Assembly (NCBI GenBank): GCA_038250675.1 | Contig: JBBSCB010000012.1 | Location: forward strand, 17,987-81,986 | Reading direction: 5' to 3' | DNA from: JAICUF01 sp038250675 | Lineage (GTDB): Bacteria; Gemmatimonadota; Gemmatimonadetes; Gemmatimonadales; GWC2-71-9 | DNA length: 64,000 bases | Shown here: piece after piece, positions 45,883 through 54,416 of the stretch | Layout of the letters: every line of letters begins with the position of its first letter | How positions within the stretch are numbered: position 1 is the first letter of the stretch | Made by a program: the position numbers and the translations under genes | Notes under the pieces: model-generated | What the model was told of the DNA's origin: nothing | Databases searched by the model: none | What the model saw: only the letters and a program-made list of their open reading frames with translations

Positions 45883-47772
45883 TCAGCGCACGTGCACCGC
45901 CACGTGAACCAGCGGCGGCACCTGGGCCGACGGTGCTGAGGGCTGGGGATATCCGAACGCCAGGGAATATTCGCCCGCAGCCGGGGCGCGGTACTCGAAG
46001 TCGTAGATCTCGCCGGGATCGAAGGTCAGCGTCGCCGGGTGGGTCACGGCCTGGGCGGCGGGCAGCGGGTACCCGTCCTTGGCGATCGCTCGCCACCGGA
46101 CCGGCTGGCCGCGATGGAGCAGGGTTACATACGTGGGACTGTCGCCGGCAAGGTTGAAGAACCGAAAGCGATACCGCGTGCCGGCGTGCAGGGTCATCGG
46201 CGCCGGGTGGGCGCTGCCGTTCAGCAGGACGGTTGGCGGCGGCACCAGGAAGGACAGTATCGCGCCCGCAGTGCCGAAGAAGAAGGTGCGGTCGCGTTCG
46301 GGATCGTAGGTCTGCCCCGGCTCCAGGACGATGATGGGACCGTAGAGGCCGCCGCCCATCTGCTGCGACTCGTTGAAGTGCGAGTGGTACATGAACGAGC
46401 CGGCGCGCCTCGGCGTCCAGCGCACCGTGAGCGAGTCGTGCGGCGCGATCGGCGGATAGAGCTCGGCACCGGCCCCGCTCCACCCCGGCACGCCGTCGGG
46501 ATAGCTGCTTTCCAGCTCGATCCCGTGCCAGTGGATGGCGGCGTGCTGGTCCGAGGCGTTGACCAGCGTGACTTCGACCCGCTTGCCGCGCTCGAGTACC
46601 AGGATGGGGCCCGGAATCGGCAACGCCGCCGAGTCCGCCGGCCTGGTGTCCGAGATCAGATAGGCGAGCCCGGGTTGGGTGCCGTAGACGCCGGCTTTCT
46701 CTCGCTGCTCGATCCGGATGCGCCGGCTCGGTTCCGCCGCGACGACCGCGGGCCCCCGCGGCGTGATGGTAATTCCGGTCACCAGGCCGTACATCTGATG
46801 CGGGCGGTCCGAGGGATGGCGCAGCTTCGCCATCGTGTCGAGCACGCCGTGCCGGGTATCCAGGGTGACGAACGCCGAGACGTGCGTGGCATAGTGGCAG
46901 TGAAAGATCCAATTGCCCGGCCGGTCCGCCTGCCATGCCAGCTCCACCGCCGAAAACGGCTCGACCATCTCCGTCACCGCCATCCGGCGCTGCGCCGGCG
47001 AGTAGATCGTATCGATGCCGCCGCCGCTGCGCGAATCCACCCGGAAATAGAACCCGTGCAGGTGCATCGGGTGATCGCCTTCTGTGAGATTCACGACCCG
47101 CCAGTGCACCGAATCGCCCTGGGCATAGGTGAGCCGCTCGGTGTGCGGCCAGCCGAGGCCGTTGATCGTCATCACGCCGACGCCGACGCCGGTCGGGCTC
47201 GTGGAATCGCCAGTGAAGTACCAGCTGATGGCGAGGATCCGGTCCGGCGGCGGGTTCGGGCCGTCCACCACGATCACGCCGTTGAGTTGCGATTCGCCGG
47301 CGGCGCGTCCCTTCGCCGGATCGATACGGGAGTGCGCCGAGTAGATGTAGGTGCCGGGTGCGCTCGCGCGGAAGTCGAATGGGATCGTGGCGCCCGCTCC
47401 GACGATCAGACTGTCGGACAACGCCCGCGACCGGCCCAGCCCGATCACCGTGAGGGGAAGGCCGAGGGTGTTGTGCAGTGTGCCACGCACATCGGTCCCC
47501 ACCGGCACGCGGATCAGCGGCCCCGGGGTGGTGCCGTCGTGGCCGGACTCGGCAAAGGCGGCCACGCTGTCGAGCGACCGACCGCCGGGGCCCTCCGGAT
47601 GCCAGGTGCCGGGCCGGATCTCGAGGGCGAGCGACAGCACACCGCTGCTGAGGGTGCCGGCGGGATGCGTGTTGTCGTTTGGGGCGACATCCACGGTGCG
47701 GCGCGGCGGCGCGGCGGAGGTGAGACCGAGACACCATGCTGCGCCCAGCGCGATCACTACGATCCGTTTCAT
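45883..47772 (-). CDS. multicopper oxidase with reversed order of copper motifs
   Basis: The protein has 629 residues. The ATG at 47772 starts a signal peptide (MKRIVVIALGAAWCLGLTSA). Four cupredoxin-like domains are seen. Copper motifs are HPMHLHG (234-240), HCHYATH (291-297), IHWHG (413-417) and YHSH (462-465). In laccases, CueO and nitrite-reductase-like enzymes the HWHG/HSH pair precedes HxHG/HCH; here it follows. The first domain keeps the fold pattern but has TVIGLG and YIYSAHS in place of metal ligands. All four HxH elements of the trinuclear site are present, so activity is plausible. A periplasmic oxidase of metals or phenolics is inferred. A kinase head remnant lies in frame directly upstream. 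Confidence 0.88.
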   Translation of the reverse strand: MKRIVVIALGAAWCLGLTSAAPPRRTVDVAPNDNTHPAGTLSSGVLSLALEIRPGTWHPEGPGGRSLDSVAAFAESGHDGTTPGPLIRVPVGTDVRGTLHNTLGLPLTVIGLGRSRALSDSLIVGAGATIPFDFRASAPGTYIYSAHSRIDPAKGRAAGESQLNGVIVVDGPNPPPDRILAISWYFTGDSTSPTGVGVGVMTINGLGWPHTERLTYAQGDSVHWRVVNLTEGDHPMHLHGFYFRVDSRSGGGIDTIYSPAQRRMAVTEMVEPFSAVELAWQADRPGNWIFHCHYATHVSAFVTLDTRHGVLDTMAKLRHPSDRPHQMYGLVTGITITPRGPAVVAAEPSRRIRIEQREKAGVYGTQPGLAYLISDTRPADSAALPIPGPILVLERGKRVEVTLVNASDQHAAIHWHGIELESSYPDGVPGWSGAGAELYPPIAPHDSLTVRWTPRRAGSFMYHSHFNESQQMGGGLYGPIIVLEPGQTYDPERDRTFFFGTAGAILSFLVPPPTVLLNGSAHPAPMTLHAGTRYRFRFFNLAGDSPTYVTLLHRGQPVRWRAIAKDGYPLPAAQAVTHPATLTFDPGEIYDFEYRAPAAGEYSLAFGYPQPSAPSAQVPPLVHVAVHVR

Positions 47773-48000
47773 GCCCGGCTCCCGGTGCGAGGTACCGCGC
47801 GCAGAAGCGCGGCGGATATCGGTCGTACGGAGAATTGACTGGCGATGACGCATCGATCGGCGCGACTCGTCGTCAGCCCCGACCTGGCGGTCGTGCCTGA
47901 GATCGTGGGCGAGATAAACCGTGGCCATGCCGCCGGCGCCAAGCTCGCGCTCGATTCGGTACCGGTCGGCGAGTGCCGCGGTCAGGCGCTCGAGGCTCAC
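47773..48000 (-). pseudogene. kinase head remnant in frame upstream of the multicopper oxidase
   Basis: From a GTG at 48000 (GTGA overlap with the upstream kinase stop) the frame reads MSLERLTAALADRYRIEREL and on through GAGGMATVYLAHDLRHDRQV. It leaves the kinase family just before the ATP-binding Lys. About 35 unrelated codons follow, then the oxidase start. The open frame continues into the oxidase, so a 705-residue chimera could be translated, but the internal signal peptide argues that the oxidase has its own start. Confidence 0.7.
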
Positions 48001-50687
48001 CGGGTTCCCCCCGCCCTGGTCTTCATCTTCGTGGCCAGGTCGGCGAGGAAGTTCTCGATGTAGACGGCTTCGGGAATCGGCCCGGCATCCGGCTCGCGGA
48101 TCATCAGGAAGCGGCGGTCATCCGGGGCCACGTTGTACTGCGGCCGATTGTTCGCGGCAGCGTACCCATCCAGCGAGAAGAGCGGGCGCGGGATGCCCGG
48201 GCTGAAGGCCGCTCCGGGAGCCACCGGCACGCTGACCAGCTTGCCGCCGCTCTTGAAGAAGAGTTCCCGGCCGCTGTGCGCCCAGCGCGGCTCGGTCCCG
48301 CCGCCTTGCGAGACCTGCATGCGCACCTTCATGTCGGGAAAGGAACCGACATACACCTCCGAGGCACCCGAGATGTCGGAGGTGAACGCCAGCCATCGCG
48401 CGTCAGGAGAGAGGGCGATCTGGGTGGTGAAGCTGCCGTCATCGAGGATGGTGCGGAGCGTGGTGTCGCCCCGGAGCCGCCGGGCGAGGACGACGCCGTA
48501 CGAGCCGGACTTGTCCCGACGGATGACCTGCCACTGGCCGTCCCGCGAGTATTCCGCCTCCCAGATCCCACCATCGACGTGGAGCGTCCGCCGTGGGGGC
48601 GAACTGCCATCGGCGGGGCTCTCGTACAGATCATTTCCCGACCCCGCCGAGCCCGACTTCGCGACACCTAGCGTGGTCACGAAGGAAAAGGCGCGTCCGT
48701 CCGGCGTCCATGCCGCCCGCCAGGTGCCATCGTCACCGACCGAGACCTTTCTCCGGGAGCCGTCGGCCCGGCGGATCCAGAGCTGGGTGAAGGCGCCTCG
48801 GACACTCACCGCCAGGGTACGGCCATCCGGGGCGAGCGCCGGATACTCGAACGCCGCCTGCCAATCGGCGGCAAATGGCTCCGTCGTACCGTCCCGAGCG
48901 ACCCACACGAGTCGTGAGTCGTTCAGGTTGCGAGTGCCGACGGAGTACACGGCGTTCCCCGAGCGCGAAAGCGCAAACCGTGACGGTGCCACACCCGAGA
49001 TCACCGGGATGGCCCCCGAGGTGATCCGCATCCGGCCGAGATCGAACCCCGCCGCGTACAGGCCGCCGTCACGCGTGGTATACAGGAGGTAGCCGTTCGG
49101 GGCGTACCAGGCCCCGCTGGCGTTGTCCACCAGCAGCTGGGTGCTGTCGGTCCGGAAGTCGTAGGCATAGATCGCCGACCCGCTGGCGCAGTTCCCGGGA
49201 CAGCCGGTGAAGAGAACGCCGTGGCTGCCGGGAAGTGCGGCGAGCGCGGTCGGGTCGATCCGACCGCTGGAGGAGGGCTTCCGCGCGATGGAGGTGGGAC
49301 CGCCATCGCCGGAGACTCGACGCAGCGAGTTGGTTTGGCCGACGTAGACGATGGTGTTGTCGTCCAGCCAGTCTCCAACCAGGTAGGTGGCGTTGGCGCT
49401 GTCCGCCAGCGGCACCGTCCCGCCGCCTGACACCGGGACCTTCCGGAGCCGGCCGCCGGCATCGAAGTACGCGATCCACTTGCCATCGGGCGAATAGAAG
49501 GGAGACATGGCGCCCTCGGTTCCGGCGATCGGCGTGGCGTCCACCTGATCGCGGAGCTTGAGCATCAGCTGCGACGTTGCACCGACCGAATCCGAGAAGA
49601 CGATGCTCGAGCCGTCCGGTGCAATGGCAACCTGCGACTGCACCCGGGCGGTGCCCGGCGCCAGGAAGTCCCCCACGCCATGGTGCCACAACACCACCCG
49701 CTGGTAGGTCGGTCCCACGGCGGGCCTCGGCCTCGTCCACCCCCACAGGGCGGCGAGCGCCAGCAGGGCAGCCGCAACCGGCCAGGCGAATCGCACCGGC
49801 GAGGGTGCCTTCGGCGGGCGGGGCGCCGCGCGAGTCGTTCTCCCGCTCGCGGCCGCCTCGCCGGCCAGCGCGGCGGCAAACTCCCTGGCCGTCGCATAGC
49901 GGTCAGCGGGCAGTTTCTCCAGTGCCCGAAGCACCGCGACCTCGACCGACTCCGGCACCGCCTTTCGCTGGATGCTGATCGCCCGCGGTTCGTCGGTCAC
50001 CAGCCGGGCGACGATGGCCTGCACACTCGGCCCCGTGAACGGCGGCTCACCCACCAGCATCTCGTAGGTCACGACGCCGAGGGCGTAGATGTCGCTCCGC
50101 GCGTCGATCGAGCGTTCACCCATGGCCTGCTCGGGACTCATGTACTGCGGTGTGCCCAGCGAGAGCCCGGTCTGGGTCATCCGCGCGCCGGCGGCGGTCT
50201 GCACGGCGAGCGCGATGCCGAAATCCGCCACCAGCGCATGTCCGCCCTGCAGCAGGATGTTCTCCGGCTTGATGTCGCGGTGCACCACGCCGAGTCCGTG
50301 GGCGTATCCGAGGGCGTCGGCCACCTCCCGGGCAATAAGCACCGCGGCGTCGATAGGAAGCTGGCGCTCCCGCACGAGGCGGGCCCGGAGCGTCTCGCCG
50401 GTGACGAGCGGCATCACGTAGTAGAGCAGCCCGTCGGCCTCGCCGGAATCGAGCAACGGCAGGATGTGCGGGTGCTGGAGCCGGGCGGTGGTGCGGATCT
50501 CGGAGAGGAACCGTTCCCCGCCCAGGGCGGCGCCAAGGTCGGGGTGGAGGACCTTGATGGCGACGTCGCGATCGTGCTTGAGGTCGTGGGCCAGGTAGAC
50601 GGTCGCCATCCCGCCCTGGCCCAGCTCACGCTCGATGCGATACCGGTCAGCCAGCGCCGCGGTGAGGCGGTTGGGCGTCGGAGGCAT
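47997..50687 (-). CDS. transmembrane Ser/Thr kinase with TolB/WD40-like propeller
   Basis: The protein has 896 residues from the ATG at 50687, which has AGGTG just upstream; a GTG six bases earlier has no ribosome site. K45, D138 in VVHRDIKPEN and D155 are present. TM is FAWPVAAALLALAALWGW. Blades carry APDGSSIVFSD, SPDGKWIAYFD, APDGRTLAVSV, TPDGRAFSFVT and SPDARWLAFTS. The end YIENFLADLATKMKTRAGG is a variant of the array's tail. The upstream region holds an 11-copy 9-base repeat 74-172 bases before the start. Confidence 0.92.
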   Translation of the reverse strand: MPPTPNRLTAALADRYRIERELGQGGMATVYLAHDLKHDRDVAIKVLHPDLGAALGGERFLSEIRTTARLQHPHILPLLDSGEADGLLYYVMPLVTGETLRARLVRERQLPIDAAVLIAREVADALGYAHGLGVVHRDIKPENILLQGGHALVADFGIALAVQTAAGARMTQTGLSLGTPQYMSPEQAMGERSIDARSDIYALGVVTYEMLVGEPPFTGPSVQAIVARLVTDEPRAISIQRKAVPESVEVAVLRALEKLPADRYATAREFAAALAGEAAASGRTTRAAPRPPKAPSPVRFAWPVAAALLALAALWGWTRPRPAVGPTYQRVVLWHHGVGDFLAPGTARVQSQVAIAPDGSSIVFSDSVGATSQLMLKLRDQVDATPIAGTEGAMSPFYSPDGKWIAYFDAGGRLRKVPVSGGGTVPLADSANATYLVGDWLDDNTIVYVGQTNSLRRVSGDGGPTSIARKPSSSGRIDPTALAALPGSHGVLFTGCPGNCASGSAIYAYDFRTDSTQLLVDNASGAWYAPNGYLLYTTRDGGLYAAGFDLGRMRITSGAIPVISGVAPSRFALSRSGNAVYSVGTRNLNDSRLVWVARDGTTEPFAADWQAAFEYPALAPDGRTLAVSVRGAFTQLWIRRADGSRRKVSVGDDGTWRAAWTPDGRAFSFVTTLGVAKSGSAGSGNDLYESPADGSSPPRRTLHVDGGIWEAEYSRDGQWQVIRRDKSGSYGVVLARRLRGDTTLRTILDDGSFTTQIALSPDARWLAFTSDISGASEVYVGSFPDMKVRMQVSQGGGTEPRWAHSGRELFFKSGGKLVSVPVAPGAAFSPGIPRPLFSLDGYAAANNRPQYNVAPDDRRFLMIREPDAGPIPEAVYIENFLADLATKMKTRAGGTR

Positions 50688-50760
50688 GGTCACCTGGTAC
50701 GGGGATGTAGCTGGGACGTGGTAATTAAGGATAGGGGCAACGGAACGGACGGGGAAGGAC
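50688..50760. promoter_or_regulatory. leader of the 47997 kinase gene
   Basis: These 73 bases between the minisatellite and the start codon include an AT-rich stretch (GGTAATTAAGGATAG, plus strand, near 50720) that could hold a minus-strand -10 element. Together with the minisatellite, the SEG repeat and about 70 further bases it makes up the 311-base gene-free stretch 50688-50998. No promoter can be assigned with confidence. Confidence 0.3.
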
Positions 50761-50859
50761 GGCTGGGACGGCTGGGACGGCTGGGACGGCTGGGACGGCT
50801 GGGACGGCTGGGACGGCTGGGACGGCTGGGACGGCTGGGACGGCTGGGACGGCTGGGAC
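50761..50859. repeat. minisatellite, 11 perfect copies of GGCTGGGAC
   Basis: The 99 bases are eleven uninterrupted copies of a 9-base unit (GTCCCAGCC on the minus strand). All copies are identical, so the array is young or actively homogenised. The unit has no stop in any frame, which explains long but meaningless open frames across it. It lies upstream of the 47997 kinase start, in the region where its promoter should be. Confidence 0.95.
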
Positions 50860-50885
50860 GGACGGTGCGTCGCAAGGCCACCATT

Positions 50886-50930
50886 GTCATCCCGAGCGAC
50901 CCTGAGCGCAGCGAAGGGGAGTCGAGGGAT
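50886..50930. repeat. left inverted repeat of the second GIY-YIG unit
   Basis: The 45 bases beginning GTCATCCCGAGCGACCCTGA and ending GGGGAGTCGAGGGAT are matched, in reverse complement and with very few differences, by 51257-51299. The inner part is the SEG repeat with longer flanks on both sides. Confidence 0.85.
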
Positions 50931-50998
50931 CTACTCCGCGTGAAATCGACACCAGTCTGAGGCGACGGCCTGCGGACTCCTCGGCGCGATGTTCGGGA

Positions 50999-51256
50999 AT
51001 CGCTCGGCACTTCCACGTCTACATCTGAGCCAGCCGCGCGCAAACCTTCTACGTCGGCGTCACGGGCAATCTCCTGCGCCGGTTAGCCCAGCACCGAAAC
51101 GGCTCATCGGAATTTACGGCCCGGTACCGGGTGGATCGCCTGGTGTACTACGACGAGACGGCGGACGCGCGGCAGAAGAACGTCCAGCTGATCGAGCGAT
51201 CGAACGCCCGCTGGCTGGACCTCGCCCGGAATTGGTTCGGCCCTGTGCCTGAGTAG
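50999..51256 (+). pseudogene. decayed GIY-YIG nuclease gene
   Basis: One plus-strand frame reads IARHFHVYI, a TGA at 51026-51028, ASRAQTFYVGVTGNLLRRLA, QHRNGSSEFTARYRVDRLVY, YDETADARQKNVQLIERSNA, RWLDLARNWFGPVPE and TAG. The GIY and YIG strands and the conserved Arg and His are recognisable. Three defects show decay: ATC where the start Met is expected, the in-frame TGA, and loss of about 16 residues between DAR and QLIE that normally hold the catalytic Glu (REKxxKG). The family is the same as the intact gene at 15737. It is framed by near-perfect inverted repeats, the right one beginning at the base after the stop. Confidence 0.8.
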
Positions 51257-51300
51257 ATCCCTCGACTCCCCTCGCTGCGCTCGGGTCGCTCGGGATGACA
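51257..51300. repeat. right inverted repeat of the second GIY-YIG unit
   Basis: ATCCCTCGACTCCCCTCGCT and onward to GGGATGACA is the reverse complement of the left repeat at 50886-50930. It abuts the stop codon of the decayed GIY-YIG gene, as the 3' repeat overlaps the stop of the intact gene at 15737. Confidence 0.85.
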
Positions 51301-51349
51301 CCGTGGGGCATGGCGCTCCGTGCGGGACCGTCCGACGGCGCCGATCGTC

Positions 51350-51461
51350 CCGTCGATTCGACGCATCGACCGCGGCTTTCATGTGTCTGACCCAGGTACC
51401 ACGAGACACCGAGCCGGTAGAGCACCTCGGAGGGCGAGAGAAAGAGCGGCTCGACCCCCTG
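51350..51461 (-). pseudogene. kinase/propeller tail remnant with internal deletion
   Basis: Minus-strand codons from 51461 read QGVEPLFLSPSEVLYRLGVS and WYLG, matching the end of the 32143 protein (QGVEPLFLSSSEILYRLGVS). The sequence then jumps, in another frame, to WVRHMKAAVDASNR, matching that protein's last residues WVRQMEAAVDAANR; some 50 codons between are missing. The deletion joint is near 51391-51396 at a shared CTGG. The original stop codon is altered. The remnant begins 24 bases after the 51486 kinase stop, where a following kinase gene would be expected. Confidence 0.7.
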
Positions 51462-51485
51462 GCGTCACGGTATGCACCGGGTCCA

Positions 51486-54416
51486 TCAATGCACCCCCAG
51501 CGGCTGATACTTGTCCAGCCACGCAAGCGCCTCCTGAATCATCCGCACCCGCGGAACGAAGTGGCTGCCCTCCTCGATCACGTGGCGCTTGTCCGCCTCC
51601 GGCGTGCCCAGCAGCCGAAACATCGGGAGCTGGGACGTGGCGATCAGGAAATAGAAATCGTAGCGGCCGTTGACCATCAGTGTGGGAATCCGGATGCGGG
51701 GGAGAAAGTTGACCGGATCCACCTCGGGTTGCGCCGCCGCGAAGGAGAGACCGGCGACCTGGAGAATGCTGACCTTGATCCGCGGCTCGATCGCGGGCAT
51801 CAGCCCGCCCATCTCGCCGCCCCAGCTCACACCGTAGTAGGCGAGCTGCGCCGTCGTGACCTCCGGGATCGTTTCCAGATAATCCACCGCGCGCCGCAGG
51901 TCCTTGCCCCACATCACGACATGGTCACGATAGAATCGGCTCGAGTCGCTCGCATCGCTTTGCAGCGAGTCGCGGCGCTGGTAGGTCCCCTTGTAGACAG
52001 GGTACACGACCGCCCGCCCGCTCTTCAGGATGAAATCGAACAACGAGGTTTGGGCGTCGGGCGGCACCGGAAGCGTGATCGCGCTGCCGGGCGGAAAGAA
52101 GACGACGGCGGGCGCCGGGTGGGGCGCTCGTCGCGGCAGATAGAGATAAAGCAGGAGACTGTCCCCAGCGTACGCGGCATCGAGTTGGACCAGCCGGCGG
52201 GTCCACTCGCCCTCGTCCACCGTCTCGAGGGTCCGCGCGTGAACCGGTTTCCGATCGTATTCGTACATCTGGCGATAGGCCGCGAACACCGCGTCCTCCA
52301 CCGGCTTCGCGTGCACGAGGTCGCGCAGGCGCTCGGTCACCGGCGCCGAGGCCCGCGCCAGGTTCGGCTCCGACGCCGCGTAGCGCACCAGGCGAATGCC
52401 GTTGAGCGCCGAGCGATCGAACGGGTCCTGCGCGTAAGAGTCGTTGAAGCGGTAGGGCGGATCCTCCCACCCGCCGCCCAGGATGAAGTGCTGGGTACCA
52501 CTCGAGTTCAGGCACCACTCGCGGACGTTCCCGGCCATGTCGTACGTCCCGAACGCGCTGATGGACCGCGTGCTGCCGACCGGCGCCGCACCCCGCCCGG
52601 AGAAATTGGCGGCCGGCACCATCCACGCGCTGTTCCGGATGCTGGCGGCGCGGCTCCAGTGCACGACGGTCGGGAGCTGCTTGCCACGGAAGCGCGCGTA
52701 GGCCATCGCCTCGTACCAGCTCACCCCGCCGACCGGCTCGTTCTCGCGGCCGCTCGGCGGCTCACCCGCTTCCCACGTGGCCGGGCCGGTGCGGCCGGTG
52801 CGATCGGTCATCAGCGCCATCGCGTCCTTCCAGGGGATCACCCGGCCGTCCTTCGACATCGCCTCGGTCCACAGCTCCGGCCGGCGATACCCGCCGCTAT
52901 CCACGAAGCTCCGGAACTCGCGATTGGTGATCTCGTAGCGATCCATCAGGTAATCACCGAGCGCGATCGGAGCGGTGTTGTCGAATTCGGGATAGTCGGC
53001 TTGCAGCAAGCCGCCGCCCACGCGCACCATCTCGGCCGGAATGGCCGAGTCCCGGTCGAGCGTGATCGCTGAATCCTGAAACGGCATTCCAACCAGCTCC
53101 AGCGTCCGGTATCCCGGGCTCTCGATACGAAGGCGATTGGCATCGAGCAATCGGCCGCCCGGCCCGCTGAGTGCGACGAGCGCACTGTCGAGTGGCGTCC
53201 GCCCGAGCAGTTGCCAGGCTGAGTCGGGAGCGCCATACGCCTTGCGCCAGACACTGGCGCCCTCGGGCACTGTATGGATCGGGTAGCGGCGGGCAAACCG
53301 CGACAGCAGCGCCTCGAAGAGTGAGTCGCCGGGTGCGCGCTGCTCGACCGTTTTCGCGAGTGCGTACGCCCCCTCCCAGTCGGCCGAATCCGCCAGCGCC
53401 TGCAGGCGGGGGATCGCGGTGTCGCGCACCCATGTGCGGTTCCGCCACCGGGCGATCGGGCCGGCCCAGGCCCACGCGGCAAGCAGGACCACGGCGGCCG
53501 CGGCCGCGACCCACCAGCGCCGCTGCCGAGGGGCAGCCGGTGCGACCGCCGGTTCGAGTGTGCGAATCAGCGATTCCGCCGTCTGCCAGCGATCCGCCGG
53601 ATCCTTTGCCAGGCAGCGCATGATGGCCGCGGCGAGCGGCGGCGGCACGGCGGGATCGAGCGACGAAAGCGACGCGGGGGTCCGCGTCACGTGGCCGGCG
53701 ATGATCGCCTGCGGTGTCGTGCCGGCGAAGGGGGTGTGTCCGCTCAGCATCTCGTAGCCGACCACGCCGGTGGCGTACAGATCGGTCCGGCCGTCGATCT
53801 CGGCCTGCCCGAGCGCCTGCTCCGGCGCCATGTACGCCGGCGTGCCGATGGCAAGCCCGATGGTGGTGAGCGCCGTCGCGGCGGCCGGGCTCGCCGCGAT
53901 CGCCTTGGCCACGCCAAAGTCCACCACGAGCGCATGCCGGCCGGACAGCATGATGTTCTCCGGCTTGATGTCGCGATGCACGATGCCATGCTGGTGAGCA
54001 TGGGCCAGCGCATCCAGCACCTCACGAAGGAGCGGCATCGCCTCCGCCGCCGGCAGCGTACCGTCGCGCGTAAGGCGTGCGCGCAGACTCTCGCCCTCGA
54101 CGAACGGCATCACGTAATACAGGAGTCCGGGACTCGCGCCATCCTCGGACGGCACCTCGCCGGAATCGATGAGCGTGAGGATGTTGGGGTGCTGGAGTCG
54201 CGCCGCGATCCGGATTTCCCGGAGGAAGCGGTCGGCGCCGAGCGCGGCGGCGAGGTCCGGCTTGAGCACCTTGATCGCGACCTTGCGGTCGTGCTTCAGG
54301 TCATGGGCGAGATACACCGTGGCCATGCCGCCCTGGCCGAGCTCGCGCTCGAGCGTGTAGCGATCGGCGAGGGCGGCGGCAAGGCGCCCGGCGGCTCCCG
54401 CCGTGCTGTCGCTCAC
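51486..54416 (-). CDS. Ser/Thr kinase fused to FGE-like domain and serine hydrolase
   Basis: The protein has 976 residues from the GTG at 54416 (GTGA overlap with the upstream kinase). K49, D149 and D166 mark the kinase; the 89-98 loop has a short insert (VPSEDGASPG). TM is WWVAAAAAVVLLAAWAWAG. The FGE-like part (about 460-690) has YEITNREFRSFVDSGGY, EPVGGVSWYEAMAYARFRGK, YDMAGNVREWCLNSSG, HFILGGGWEDP and LNGIRLVRY. The hydrolase (about 720-976) has YYGVSWGGE, NGRYDFYF and EEGSHFVPR as nucleophile, acid and His. It is a full-length paralogue of the 39534 protein, though the kinase domains differ clearly. Confidence 0.9.
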   Translation of the reverse strand: MSDSTAGAAGRLAAALADRYTLERELGQGGMATVYLAHDLKHDRKVAIKVLKPDLAAALGADRFLREIRIAARLQHPNILTLIDSGEVPSEDGASPGLLYYVMPFVEGESLRARLTRDGTLPAAEAMPLLREVLDALAHAHQHGIVHRDIKPENIMLSGRHALVVDFGVAKAIAASPAAATALTTIGLAIGTPAYMAPEQALGQAEIDGRTDLYATGVVGYEMLSGHTPFAGTTPQAIIAGHVTRTPASLSSLDPAVPPPLAAAIMRCLAKDPADRWQTAESLIRTLEPAVAPAAPRQRRWWVAAAAAVVLLAAWAWAGPIARWRNRTWVRDTAIPRLQALADSADWEGAYALAKTVEQRAPGDSLFEALLSRFARRYPIHTVPEGASVWRKAYGAPDSAWQLLGRTPLDSALVALSGPGGRLLDANRLRIESPGYRTLELVGMPFQDSAITLDRDSAIPAEMVRVGGGLLQADYPEFDNTAPIALGDYLMDRYEITNREFRSFVDSGGYRRPELWTEAMSKDGRVIPWKDAMALMTDRTGRTGPATWEAGEPPSGRENEPVGGVSWYEAMAYARFRGKQLPTVVHWSRAASIRNSAWMVPAANFSGRGAAPVGSTRSISAFGTYDMAGNVREWCLNSSGTQHFILGGGWEDPPYRFNDSYAQDPFDRSALNGIRLVRYAASEPNLARASAPVTERLRDLVHAKPVEDAVFAAYRQMYEYDRKPVHARTLETVDEGEWTRRLVQLDAAYAGDSLLLYLYLPRRAPHPAPAVVFFPPGSAITLPVPPDAQTSLFDFILKSGRAVVYPVYKGTYQRRDSLQSDASDSSRFYRDHVVMWGKDLRRAVDYLETIPEVTTAQLAYYGVSWGGEMGGLMPAIEPRIKVSILQVAGLSFAAAQPEVDPVNFLPRIRIPTLMVNGRYDFYFLIATSQLPMFRLLGTPEADKRHVIEEGSHFVPRVRMIQEALAWLDKYQPLGVH

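Noticed and set aside
45883..48000. A genuine kinase-multicopper oxidase fusion protein
   Set aside because: The kinase part stops before the ATP-binding Lys, is followed by unrelated codons, and the oxidase has its own signal peptide start; a remnant upstream of a gene explains it better.
50680..51010. A protein with a GRL or RPS repeat coded by the minisatellite
   Set aside because: The unit lacks stops in all frames, so open frames across it are expected; there is no start site or conserved flank.
50999..51256. Stop-codon read-through or selenocysteine at the TGA of the GIY-YIG copy
   Set aside because: The start codon and the catalytic-Glu segment are also lost, so simple decay is the better account.
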